Shown: positions 18,336 through 26,719 of the stretch, piece by piece
Layout of the letters: the number at the start of each line of letters is the position of its first letter
Numbering within the stretch: the stretch's first letter is position 1
From: an uncultured Pseudomonadales bacterium
GTDB lineage: Bacteria; Pseudomonadota; Gammaproteobacteria; Pseudomonadales; Balneatricaceae
Length of the DNA stretch: 64,000 bases
Reading direction: 5' to 3'
NCBI GenBank assembly: GCA_937773555.1
Contig: CALJVT010000001.1
Location: forward strand, 53,784-117,783
Translations under genes and position numbers: made by a program
The notes under the pieces: generated by a model
The model's database searches: none
The model's input: the letters and a program-made list of their open reading frames with translations, nothing else
Told to the model about the DNA's origin: nothing

Positions 18336-19382
18336 ATGCAGTATAGATTCCAAATTATTTTAACGACCCTCTTGGCCCTGGCTGTGAGTGCTTGCTCTAC
18401 TTCCAGCCAACAACCCAGCGGCAATGCTAGTGCCCAGCCCAATAGCAATACAAGCGTAGGCAATTCGCAAGTGGCAATAGTAGCGGCTGCTAAGGCTAAA
18501 ACCGAAGCACGTTATGCCATTAAACAAGACTTGGGCCCCAAGCAGCACCTAGACATGAGTAAGGCCCCAGATGCCATTCCAAAAGTAGAGCCCCACAGCC
18601 GAGGTGGCAATAAGAGTCAATACCAAGTGTGGGGTAAATCCTACTCGGTAATGGCGTCTAGCGTTGGCTATCAAGAGCGCGGTTTAGCGTCTTGGTATGG
18701 GCAAAAGTTTCATGGTCATTTAACCTCTAACGGGGAAACCTATGACATGTATGCAATGAGTGCAGCTCATAAGTCTTTGCCTCTGCCTACCTTCGCTCGA
18801 ATTACTAACCTGGCTAATAATAAGATGGTCATTGTTAGAGTGAATGATCGGGGCCCGTTTCATGGTGATCGCGTGATTGATTTGTCTTATGCTGCCGCCA
18901 GTAAATTAGATTACCGCAAAACGGGTGTTGCAGAAGTGTTAGTTGAGGCCATTGATGCGAGTCAGTGGAGCCCTGCACTAGAACAAAGCATTCGTAAGCA
19001 GCGTAATAGTAATAGTTTTTCTGCGTCACAAAGCAAGGCTATTGTGCCTGTTAAATCCGCGGCTAAAACTGCTGCAGTTAGTGTTAAGCCAGTGGCTCAG
19101 GTGCGGTCTTCATCCCAGAATGAAATTCGCCAACAATACAAACGTGTGTCTGGCTATTACGTACAGGTAGCGGCAGTGTCGAACATTGGTAGCGCTTTAT
19201 TGTTGCGAAATACTCTAGTACAGGAGCTTAAGCGAGCTAATGTTTTTGTAGAGCAGGCTAGTGATCGGCCAGATTTATTTCGCATCCTTATTGGGCCTAT
19301 CACAGATGCTGGCAGTGCCACTTTATTGATGCAGCAATTGGCAACCTTAGGGCGTGGCCAAGGGCTTATGATAAAGCCTTAA
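18336..19382 (+). CDS. rlpA: Septal/lateral lipoprotein RlpA, endolytic transglycosylase type
   Basis: Outer-membrane lipoprotein; in Pseudomonas RlpA cuts naked glycan strands. I use ATG 18336 (348 residues), which puts the lipobox AVSAC at Cys20; a TTG at 18327 would add three residues. The double-psi beta-barrel domain is visible as GLASWYGQKFHGHLTSNGE, MSAAHKSLPLPTFARI and RVNDRGPFHGDRVIDLSYAAA. A Ser/Ala-rich linker leads to a C-terminal SPOR domain (GYYVQVAAVSNIGSA to the end), which binds denuded glycan at the septum. Confidence 0.93.
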   Translation: MQYRFQIILTTLLALAVSACSTSSQQPSGNASAQPNSNTSVGNSQVAIVAAAKAKTEARYAIKQDLGPKQHLDMSKAPDAIPKVEPHSRGGNKSQYQVWGKSYSVMASSVGYQERGLASWYGQKFHGHLTSNGETYDMYAMSAAHKSLPLPTFARITNLANNKMVIVRVNDRGPFHGDRVIDLSYAAASKLDYRKTGVAEVLVEAIDASQWSPALEQSIRKQRNSNSFSASQSKAIVPVKSAAKTAAVSVKPVAQVRSSSQNEIRQQYKRVSGYYVQVAAVSNIGSALLLRNTLVQELKRANVFVEQASDRPDLFRILIGPITDAGSATLLMQQLATLGRGQGLMIKP

Positions 19383-19483
19383 TTTGCTGCCTCAAGCGTG
19401 TCTCTCATGGTACACTTTGAGCCGTTGAAAATTGCCAATGAAAATGATTAGGTCATTGGACCAATAAACTAAGGTGTTTGAGT

Positions 19484-20704
19484 ATGGTAAATATTGTGGC
19501 TTCGGCTAAGTTATTATTTTGCGGCGTGAAGCAGGCAATAAAACATAGCGTTAAAACTGTGGCGCTGGTTGCAGCCGTATCCATGCTGCTACCTATTGGC
19601 CTGGCTACTTCTGCCCATGCTGCTCAAGCCCTTGTGCCTCAGCCTCCGCAGCTGGCAGCTAAGTCCTATATATTAATTGATGCGATCACTGGTGAGGTGA
19701 TTGTTGAAATGAACGCCGACGACGTGCTGGCCCCAGCGAGCTTAACCAAGTTAATGACCGCTTACATGTTGGACTATGAGGTAGCTTTGGGCAACGTTTC
19801 GTTAGATGACCAGGTGCGTATTAGTGAAAAGGCATGGCGAACAAAGGGTTCGCGGATGTTTATCCAAGAGGGCACCTTTGTTAAATTAGAAGACTTAATG
19901 CGTGGCATTATCATTCAATCTGGTAACGACGCCAGTGTAGCAGTTGCAGAACATTTGGCAGGCAGCGAAGACGCTTTTGCAGATTTAATGAACCAGCATG
20001 CTGTGCGCCTAGGCATGACTCAAACACACTATCGCAACTCTACAGGCTTGCCAGCAGAAGGCCATAAAACTACAGCACGGGATCTAGCCACCCTGGCTCG
20101 GGCAATTATTCGTGAATACCCTGAGCAATATAAGGTGTATTCGGAAAAAGAGTTTACCTTTAATAAAATTAGGCAGCCAAATCGTAATAAGTTGTTGTGG
20201 CGTGACAGTACAGTAGATGGACTAAAAACAGGCTATACGTCTGAGGCTGGATACTGTTTGGTGGCATCAGCTAAAAAGGATGGCCAGCGTTTAATTTCTG
20301 TTGTTCTAGGTGCCGCCAGCACTGAGGCTCGGGCACAAGAATCACAAAAACTCATCACCTACGGCATGCGCTTTTTTGAAACACATGTGCTTTACGACGC
20401 CCAAGAAATTTTAAACGAAGCTCGGGTTTGGGGCGGTGCACAAGACTACATGGAGTTAATGCTTGAAAGTGAAGTTGCTGTCACTATTCCACGTGGCCAA
20501 GCCAAATACATTAAAGCGACCATGGACATTAATAACGGCATTGAAGCCCCATTATCTGCCGGTGATATTTTAGGTAAGCTTGTCATTACCCTAGACACAG
20601 ACATTATTTTAGAGCGAGATTTAGTTGCCAGTAACGATATGCTTGAAGGTGGTTTTTTTAAAGGCATTACCGATAGTGCAAAACGACTTATTAGTGGCGA
20701 ATGA
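19484..20704 (+). CDS. dacA: D-alanyl-D-alanine carboxypeptidase (PBP5/6 type)
   Basis: Removes the terminal D-alanine from peptidoglycan pentapeptides. ATG 19484 follows AAGGTG at 19471-19476; a TTG at 19478 would add two residues. The 406-residue protein has a signal peptide ending around ATSAHAA, the active-site serine in ASLTKLM, the second motif SGND, the KTG motif in GLKTGYTSEAGYC, and the C-terminal beta-sandwich and amphipathic anchor (DMLEGGFFKGITDSAKRLIS). It overlaps ybeD. The D-alanine it releases is a plausible feed for the nearby alr/dat genes. Confidence 0.95.
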   Translation: MVNIVASAKLLFCGVKQAIKHSVKTVALVAAVSMLLPIGLATSAHAAQALVPQPPQLAAKSYILIDAITGEVIVEMNADDVLAPASLTKLMTAYMLDYEVALGNVSLDDQVRISEKAWRTKGSRMFIQEGTFVKLEDLMRGIIIQSGNDASVAVAEHLAGSEDAFADLMNQHAVRLGMTQTHYRNSTGLPAEGHKTTARDLATLARAIIREYPEQYKVYSEKEFTFNKIRQPNRNKLLWRDSTVDGLKTGYTSEAGYCLVASAKKDGQRLISVVLGAASTEARAQESQKLITYGMRFFETHVLYDAQEILNEARVWGGAQDYMELMLESEVAVTIPRGQAKYIKATMDINNGIEAPLSAGDILGKLVITLDTDIILERDLVASNDMLEGGFFKGITDSAKRLISGE

Positions 20705-20979
20705 TGAAAGTTAAGCCTGAAGCCCCAAAAATTGAGTTTCCCTGCGCTAACTATAGTTTAAAAATTGTGGGCCTTAAAACGGCAAATTATCATAAGTGGG
20801 TGGTTGAATGTATGCAGCGTTTGGCCCCAGAACTAGACCCCAAAAAAGTGCAGGTAGTAGATAGCCGAAATGGCACGTTTCAGTCTATACGTCTGGCGGT
20901 AACCGCTCAGAGTGAAGATCATTTAAAAGAAATACATCAAACTCTAATGGACAGCGGCAAGGTTAAACTTGTCCTCTAG
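20701..20979 (+). CDS. ybeD: DUF493/YbeD family protein
   Basis: A 92-residue ACT-like ferredoxin-fold protein of the DUF493 family, conserved between dacA and lipB in gammaproteobacteria. [31 protein letters not shown] and the VKLVL end are typical. Its molecular role is not established; regulation of lipoate metabolism has been suggested from its position. The start overlaps the dacA stop (ATGA), and either of two adjacent ATG codons (20701, 20704) may be used. Confidence 0.9.
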   Translation: MMKVKPEAPKIEFPCANYSLKIVGLKTANYHKWVVECMQRLAPELDPKKVQVVDSRNGTFQSIRLAVTAQSEDHLKEIHQTLMDSGKVKLVL

Positions 20980-21643
20980 CTTAGCCGCTAAAAAAGGGGT
21001 GTTAATAAGGCTGCTATCACCCCAAGCCTATGAACTCAGTTGGCAAGGTATGCAAGACTTTACCAATCAGCGGGATGAGGCGACTTTAGATGAGATATGG
21101 GTATTACAACACCTGCCTGTATTTACCCAAGGCCAGGCAGGTAAGGCCGAACATATGTTAGACCGAGGCACCATACCTCTAGTACAATCGGATCGTGGGG
21201 GTCAGGTAACTTACCATGGGCCCGGGCAGATGATGATCTATCTAATGTTAGATTTAAAACGCTTAAGTATAGGTGTTCGAATGCTAGTTTCGCATATGGA
21301 GCAAGCACTAATTGGCTGCTTGAAGTCTTATGGCATTGCGGCTAATGCAGACACTAAAGCCCCTGGCGTATACGTGCATGGTAGTAAAATAGCCTCATTG
21401 GGGCTGCGTGTTCGCAAAGGGTGTAGTTTTCATGGCCTAGCTCTTAATGTAGACATGGATCTTAGCCCCTTTAAGCGTATCAATCCCTGCGGCTACCCTG
21501 GTTTAGACATGGTGCAGATGATCGATTTTAATCAGGCGGTTGATTTTGATCAAGTAGCCCGTAGCATGTGCCAACATTTAGTAAAGCAATTGCAGTACCT
21601 ACACGTTAAGACAACTCAACAACCTTGGGTTGGACACCATTGA
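20969..21643 (+). CDS. lipB: Octanoyl-[acyl-carrier-protein]:protein octanoyltransferase
   Basis: Moves octanoate from ACP to lipoyl domains, the first step of lipoate synthesis. The 224-residue protein has [12 protein letters not shown], the catalytic lysine in [14 protein letters not shown] and the catalytic cysteine in [14 protein letters not shown]. No ATG is available upstream of the conserved core; the TTG at 20969 with AAGG six bases upstream is the likely start and overlaps ybeD by 11 bp. A GTG at 20999 is an alternative. Confidence 0.93.
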   Translation: MSSSLAAKKGVLIRLLSPQAYELSWQGMQDFTNQRDEATLDEIWVLQHLPVFTQGQAGKAEHMLDRGTIPLVQSDRGGQVTYHGPGQMMIYLMLDLKRLSIGVRMLVSHMEQALIGCLKSYGIAANADTKAPGVYVHGSKIASLGLRVRKGCSFHGLALNVDMDLSPFKRINPCGYPGLDMVQMIDFNQAVDFDQVARSMCQHLVKQLQYLHVKTTQQPWVGHH

Positions 21644-21669
21644 ATATAACACAAGAGCAATAAGTCACT

Positions 21670-22626
21670 ATGGCGACATCATACAAAGCAGAAGCAGGCG
21701 TTAAACTTCGTGGCGCCGATAAGGTATCGCGTATCCCAATTAAAGTTATTCCGACTGAAAAAATGCCTCGTAAGCCAGACTGGTTGCGGATTAAAGTTGT
21801 GAGTTCGCCTGAAATTAACCGTATTAAATCTAAACTTAGAGAGCATAAGCTGGCTTCTGTATGTGAAGAAGCTAACTGCCCTAACTTAGGCGAGTGTTTT
21901 AGTAACGGCACTGCAACCTTTATGATTATGGGTGAAATCTGCACGCGTCGATGCCCATTTTGTGATGTAGCCCACGGGCGCCCCAATGCATTGGCCGTCG
22001 ATGAGCCTCGAGAATTAGCCACTGCTGTGGCTGATATGGCGCTTAAGTACGTTGTGGTCACCTCTGTAGATCGTGACGATTTAAGAGATGGTGGTGCACA
22101 GCATTTTGCAGATTGTATTAGCGCCATTAATGAGCGTACGCCAACAACTCAGGTTGAAGTACTTGTGCCAGACTTTCGGGGGCGTATGGACATTGCATTA
22201 GATATCCTAGCCCAAACACCTCCCCATGTGTTTAACCATAACTTGGAATCCATTCCCCGCCTATACAAAAAGATCCGCCCAGGTTCAGACTACCAATGGT
22301 CTTTGGATTTGCTGCAAAAATACAAACAGCGGTGTCCTGACGTGTTAACTAAATCAGGCCTAATGTTGGGTTTGGGTGAAACCAACGAAGAAGTATTGCA
22401 AGTGTTGCAAGATTTACGAGACCACGATGTAGATATGCTCACCCTTGGACAATACTTACAACCGAGTTTAAGCCACTTGCCTGTAGATCGGTTTGTGCCG
22501 CCTGCAGAGTTTGATGAGTTGGGTGTAGCAGCCAGAGCAATGGGCTTTAAGCACGTAGCCAGTGGGCCACTAGTGAGGTCCTCTTATCATGCAGATTTAC
22601 AAGCAAAAGGCGAAGTGATAAGTTAA
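21670..22626 (+). CDS. lipA: Lipoyl synthase (radical SAM)
   Basis: Inserts two sulfurs into protein-bound octanoyl groups. Both iron-sulfur cluster motifs are present: the auxiliary cluster [12 protein letters not shown] (about residues 67-78) and the radical SAM cluster CTRRCPFC (near residues 93-100), as well as the C-terminal RSSYHAD containing the serine ligand. The 318-residue length is normal. It ends the mltB-lipA run with no obvious terminator before the next gene, which begins about 90 bp on. Confidence 0.97.
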   Translation: MATSYKAEAGVKLRGADKVSRIPIKVIPTEKMPRKPDWLRIKVVSSPEINRIKSKLREHKLASVCEEANCPNLGECFSNGTATFMIMGEICTRRCPFCDVAHGRPNALAVDEPRELATAVADMALKYVVVTSVDRDDLRDGGAQHFADCISAINERTPTTQVEVLVPDFRGRMDIALDILAQTPPHVFNHNLESIPRLYKKIRPGSDYQWSLDLLQKYKQRCPDVLTKSGLMLGLGETNEEVLQVLQDLRDHDVDMLTLGQYLQPSLSHLPVDRFVPPAEFDELGVAARAMGFKHVASGPLVRSSYHADLQAKGEVIS

Positions 22627-22713
22627 TTGCTAATGAAAAAGTGCACTTTATATTGCCTAACGCGACACATAAAAAATACAATAAAATAAACCAACATAAG
22701 GTAAGGGCTAGTT

Positions 22714-23877
22714 ATGGCGATCATTCATTGGCTAGGCGCTGGGCTTTCTAGCGCGCCAGGTATTAAACGACTCATCGGTAATGGTGCAGAGTTATGGTTG
22801 TGGAACCGTACTTTAAGTAAAGCTGAAGCCGTTATCCATAATTTAGAAGGCCAATGTCAGGCACGAACACTAGACTGGCAACAACTAGCTAGTCATGTAA
22901 GCAAGGGTGATATTTTGGTATCCATGTTGCCTGGGTCATTTCATCTTCAGGTGGCCCAGTTAGCCCTAGATAGCCAAGCTCATTTTGTGTCCAGCAGCTA
23001 TTTATCACCTGCCATGGAGGCCTTGAACCAACAAGCCAAATCGAAAGGCCTTTGTTTGGTAAACGAGGTAGGCTTAGACCCGGGTATCGATCATCTCTTG
23101 GCTTATGCATTATTAAACCATTACCGTGGGTCTGCGGCATATAAAAAAACTAATCATATAGAGTTTAGGTCATTTTGTGGCGGCTTGCCTGCTGAAGAGA
23201 ATGATTTTAAGTACAAGTTTTCTTGGTCGCCACTGGGTGTGCTCACTGCCCTTAGGTCTACTGCAAAATGGCTTGAAGGCGGTGAAGTTAAAACCAATAG
23301 TAAGCCTTGGCTTGCCGTGCGTGACTATACGATGCCGCTGTCTGAAGAGCACAGTTCAACCTTTGAAGCCATTCCTAACCGTGACTCACTACCCTTCATG
23401 GCCCAATACCAATTTGACCCTCAGTGGCCTGTTGATACATTTATCCGTGGTTCTTTGCGGCTACCAGGCTGGTCAGATGCATGGCAGGACATTTTTAGTT
23501 TAGTGGAATCTGCCGATGGTGCGGATGCAAACGCCAAGCTTGCTGCCAAGTCTGATGAGCTTTGGCAGCGATACGCTTATAAAGACGGTGAGCAAGACCG
23601 CGTGGTATTGTATGTAGAGCTGTTGGCTAAAGATGCAGATACTAACCAATGTATTTGGCACCAAAGCTACTCAATGGATGCCTTTGGTAAGGACCAAGGT
23701 AGCGCCATGGCGCGCTTGGTATCGACCACGGTGAGTTTAGCTGTTGATGCTGTTTTAGAAGAGCGTATTAGTGCAGGTGTTAGTGCTGCACCCAACGAAA
23801 TTAGCTTAGTGTCTGATTGGTTGAGTTATCTAAATGATCACCATGAGCCCATTAAACACCTGAATCATCTGGTTTAA
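22714..23877 (+). CDS. Saccharopine-dehydrogenase-like oxidoreductase
   Basis: A 387-residue protein with an N-terminal Rossmann opening (IHWLGAGLSSAPGIKRL) and the saccharopine dehydrogenase-like catalytic region LVNEVGLDPGIDHLLA, followed by EFRSFCGGLPAEENDFKYKFSWSPLGVL, which is typical of that family. Saccharopine enzymes act on lysine-glutamate adducts, but many bacterial members have unknown substrates. The stop is 2 bp before the GTG start of a DAO-family oxidase, so the two form a unit. A role in amino-acid oxidation is inferred; the substrate is not known. Confidence 0.75.
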   Translation: MAIIHWLGAGLSSAPGIKRLIGNGAELWLWNRTLSKAEAVIHNLEGQCQARTLDWQQLASHVSKGDILVSMLPGSFHLQVAQLALDSQAHFVSSSYLSPAMEALNQQAKSKGLCLVNEVGLDPGIDHLLAYALLNHYRGSAAYKKTNHIEFRSFCGGLPAEENDFKYKFSWSPLGVLTALRSTAKWLEGGEVKTNSKPWLAVRDYTMPLSEEHSSTFEAIPNRDSLPFMAQYQFDPQWPVDTFIRGSLRLPGWSDAWQDIFSLVESADGADANAKLAAKSDELWQRYAYKDGEQDRVVLYVELLAKDADTNQCIWHQSYSMDAFGKDQGSAMARLVSTTVSLAVDAVLEERISAGVSAAPNEISLVSDWLSYLNDHHEPIKHLNHLV

Positions 23878-23879
23878 CT

Positions 23880-25127
23880 GTGCAACAACCTAAAAGCGCT
23901 ATTGTTGTTGGGGCTGGGATGGTAGGCCTATGCTGTGCTTATGCCCTACACATTAGAGGGGTTAGCGTCACTATTGTAGACCGAGACCCTGTGGGAGATA
24001 AAACCTCTTATGGTAACGCTGGCGCTCTAGCTATCAGTGAATGTGTGCCGCACAGTTTGCCAGGGCAAATTTGGTCTATACCCAAGTGGCTGTTAGACCC
24101 AATGGGCCCCTTGTCTATAAGGCCGGCCCACATTCCTCAATTTATACCCTGGTTACTAGCGTATCTTGGGCATAGCCGTAAAAAAAACGTCTCGCACATT
24201 GCCAAAGCACTGCAGGCCATCAATGGTAGAGTAAGTGCAGACTATGACCCTATGCTTAAAGCCATAGGCTATGCAGATAAAGTGCGAGATAAAGGCTGTA
24301 TCAGAGTCTACGATGATTACAAAAGTTTTAAATTAAGTGCGCAAGAGTGGGACATCCGTAAGCAATACGGGCAACACTTTGAGCTTTTGGGTGAGGCTGA
24401 ATTAAGGCGTATGGAGCCTGCTATAGGGCAGACAAAGTCCTTCGGTGTATTGCAGCCCCAATGGCGCATTATTGACGACCCGAAGGCCCTAGTGGGAAGT
24501 TTGCGAGAATGGTTAGTGAGCCAAGGTGTGGCCTTGGTAACGGCTAATGTAGACGCTTTAGTAACTCAAGACAAGCGGGTAGTGGGTGTTAAAACGCCAG
24601 TGGGTGAGCATGTTTCAGACATCACCTTAGTAGCCGCAGGTGCTTGGTCTAAACAGCTAGCCAAACAAGTGGGAGAGACGTGTTTGCTAGAATCTGAACG
24701 AGGCTATAACACCACCTTGCCTTACCCTAATATAGCCTTAAGCCATGAGCTTTTATTTGCCGAACAAATGTTTGCTGTGTCGCCTTTATCTGTTGGTGTG
24801 CGCGTTGGCGGTGCGTCAGAATTTGCGGGCTTAACAGCTGCGCCCAACTTTAAGCGCAGTGAAAATTTATTGGCTCTAGCCAAGCGCTACCTACCCGAGT
24901 TAAATACCAAAAACGGCCAGCAATGGATGGGACATCGGCCATCTACGCCAGATTCATTGCCTGTGCTAGGCCGGTCAGTAAAATGGCAGGGATTGTCTTA
25001 TGCCTTTGGCCATGCCCATTTAGGTATGACTCAGGCCGCGTCTAGTGGGCAAATGGTAGCTGAAGATTTGCTCGAACCTGACAAAGGTACAGACTTAACA
25101 GCCTATAGTATTGGGCGCTTTAGTTAA
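23880..25127 (+). CDS. FAD-dependent oxidoreductase, DAO/DadA family
   Basis: A 415-residue flavoprotein beginning with GTG at 23880. The FAD motif is at the N-terminus (AIVVGAGMVGLCCAYAL), followed by GDKTSYGNAGALAISE, and the C-terminal DAO block is WMGHRPSTPDSLPVLGR with FGHAHLGMTQAASSGQMVAE. This is the layout of D-amino-acid dehydrogenases (DadA) and related hydroxyproline/amine dehydrogenases. Substrate assignment is uncertain. It is directly coupled to the saccharopine-dehydrogenase-like gene and converges with holA. Confidence 0.8.
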   Translation: MQQPKSAIVVGAGMVGLCCAYALHIRGVSVTIVDRDPVGDKTSYGNAGALAISECVPHSLPGQIWSIPKWLLDPMGPLSIRPAHIPQFIPWLLAYLGHSRKKNVSHIAKALQAINGRVSADYDPMLKAIGYADKVRDKGCIRVYDDYKSFKLSAQEWDIRKQYGQHFELLGEAELRRMEPAIGQTKSFGVLQPQWRIIDDPKALVGSLREWLVSQGVALVTANVDALVTQDKRVVGVKTPVGEHVSDITLVAAGAWSKQLAKQVGETCLLESERGYNTTLPYPNIALSHELLFAEQMFAVSPLSVGVRVGGASEFAGLTAAPNFKRSENLLALAKRYLPELNTKNGQQWMGHRPSTPDSLPVLGRSVKWQGLSYAFGHAHLGMTQAASSGQMVAEDLLEPDKGTDLTAYSIGRFS

Positions 25128-25130
25128 TGA

Positions 25131-26135
25131 CTAGCGAATAGGTTTGCCGGCAAGTTGCATTATTAAGCCACTTAGCAAGTCCCATGCATTAGCTTTGCTC
25201 ACACCCTTTACACACTGATCTATGGCTTCGCATTGCTGCAGCATATCTTGGGCACTGTGGCTGTTATGATTTTGCGCCGCAGTACGCAGGTAGCCTTTAC
25301 GCTTTTCCCATACGCGTTCTTGCTTCAGTCCAGCTTCAACCCCTTGAGGGTGGTTAATAACATTAATGAGCAGCCTAATTTCTCGGCTTAATACCCATAG
25401 AATTTCCATAGCCTTGGACCCTTCTTCCTTTAAACCATAGAGCATGGTGAGGCTGTGGCTCGCTTGGCCTGTAAGGGCGGTATCTACAAGCTGGTAATTA
25501 CTGTATCTGGCAAGGCCGCCAACGTCGGCATTAATATGTTCTGCAGTAATTTCGAAGTTCGCACCATTAAGGGTGAATTTCTCTAATTCCTGAGCCGTCG
25601 CGAGTAAGTTACCTTCAGTTCTTTGGGTCAGCAATTGGCAAGCGTCTGGGGTTATTTTTAGGCCTAGTTTTTGGACCCTATTGTTAATCCAGCCAGCCAT
25701 GTGATGTGCTTCTAGTGGAAAAATGGCCATACAAACCCCAGCGGTTTCTAGTGCCTTAAACCATTTAGCACTTTGGCCTTTGGAGTCAATTTTGCCACTG
25801 CTAATTAACACCAGATTGTCTGGGTTAGGTTGGCTAACCAGCAAGCTTAAGGCGGCAGAGCCTTCTTTGCCAGGTTTGCCATTGGGCATTCTGATTTCAA
25901 TTATTTTGCGGCTAGAAAAAAGTGACATGGCTTGATCTGACGCAGTAATTTGCTGCCAATCAAAGCGTCCTTCTGCATGGAATAAATCACGTTCCAAAAA
26001 ACCTTCTTGGCGCGCTTTGGTTCGAATAGCATCACATATTTCCTGCTGCAACAAAGGTTCATCACCATGCACCATATAACAGCCAGCCAAGCCCCTGGTT
26101 AAGTGGTTTTGGAGTTGGTCTGGTTTAATGCGCAT
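25131..26135 (-). CDS. holA: DNA polymerase III subunit delta
   Basis: Opens the beta clamp as part of the clamp loader. The 334-residue protein matches HolA: N-terminal MRIKPDQLQNHLTRGLAGCYMVHGDEPLLQQE, then LFHAEGRFDWQQI, SLFSSRKIIEIRMPNGKPG and the helical C-terminal half with LAQTEGNLLA-like sequence (LTQRTEGNLLATAQELEK). It starts within the lptE stop (TAATG overlap of one base), the usual leuS-lptE-holA order. Confidence 0.93.
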   Translation of the reverse strand: MRIKPDQLQNHLTRGLAGCYMVHGDEPLLQQEICDAIRTKARQEGFLERDLFHAEGRFDWQQITASDQAMSLFSSRKIIEIRMPNGKPGKEGSAALSLLVSQPNPDNLVLISSGKIDSKGQSAKWFKALETAGVCMAIFPLEAHHMAGWINNRVQKLGLKITPDACQLLTQRTEGNLLATAQELEKFTLNGANFEITAEHINADVGGLARYSNYQLVDTALTGQASHSLTMLYGLKEEGSKAMEILWVLSREIRLLINVINHPQGVEAGLKQERVWEKRKGYLRTAAQNHNSHSAQDMLQQCEAIDQCVKGVSKANAWDLLSGLIMQLAGKPIR

Positions 26136-26674
26136 TATTCAAAGCTAAGCTGGCGAGTAATGCCAGAGGCAAGTTGCTTATACAGCAACGCCCAGCTGTC
26201 AGCTTCAATGCGTTCGTTAATAGTGGCGTTACCTCCGCTCAAGTCAACATCAGTGCTTACAGACATAGGCAGTGAACCAGTTGCAGTCAGTGTTTGTTCA
26301 GTGTCTGGCTGCACGCCAGCTGCAATCACTAAATACTCACTGCTTAGGGTGTAGCGCCAGATTAAAGCATCCCCATTAGCGTCTAAAATGAGCTCAGTGC
26401 TATTTTTTAGAGTACGCGTTAGCTGCAGGGTGGGTGCTTTGGTATCAGTGCCCACCACAGACTCTACCAGAGTTAACACAACGCCACGTTCAGACAGGTT
26501 GTTGGCAACCATAGACCCTAGTATAGGATCGTCTACATAAAGGTTGAGCTGAGCTGGAAAAGACCGTTGGCTTTGGCCTTGCAAATGAAAGCCACAGCTG
26601 GCCATAACCAGGCTAAGGCATACAGCGATGCTAAACCTGCCCAAGACACCCAACGTAGAGGTTGTGTTAATCAT
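26135..26674 (-). CDS. lptE: LPS-assembly lipoprotein LptE
   Basis: Outer-membrane lipoprotein that plugs the LptD barrel during lipopolysaccharide export. The 179-residue protein has a signal peptide with lipobox-like LVMASC at about Cys27 followed by GFHLQGQ, the signature start of LptE, then LNLYVDDP and a beta-rich domain. The position between leuS and holA supports the call. Translation is coupled to holA. Confidence 0.9.
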   Translation of the reverse strand: MINTTSTLGVLGRFSIAVCLSLVMASCGFHLQGQSQRSFPAQLNLYVDDPILGSMVANNLSERGVVLTLVESVVGTDTKAPTLQLTRTLKNSTELILDANGDALIWRYTLSSEYLVIAAGVQPDTEQTLTATGSLPMSVSTDVDLSGGNATINERIEADSWALLYKQLASGITRQLSFE

Positions 26675-26719
26675 TGGTTGTGTTCCTATTTATACTCACT
26701 TGAGCAACCTTGCTAGGTG

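Noticed and set aside
22714-23877. Lysine-pathway saccharopine dehydrogenase
   Set aside because: Family resemblance is clear, but no other lysine-pathway gene is near, so I did not assign that substrate.
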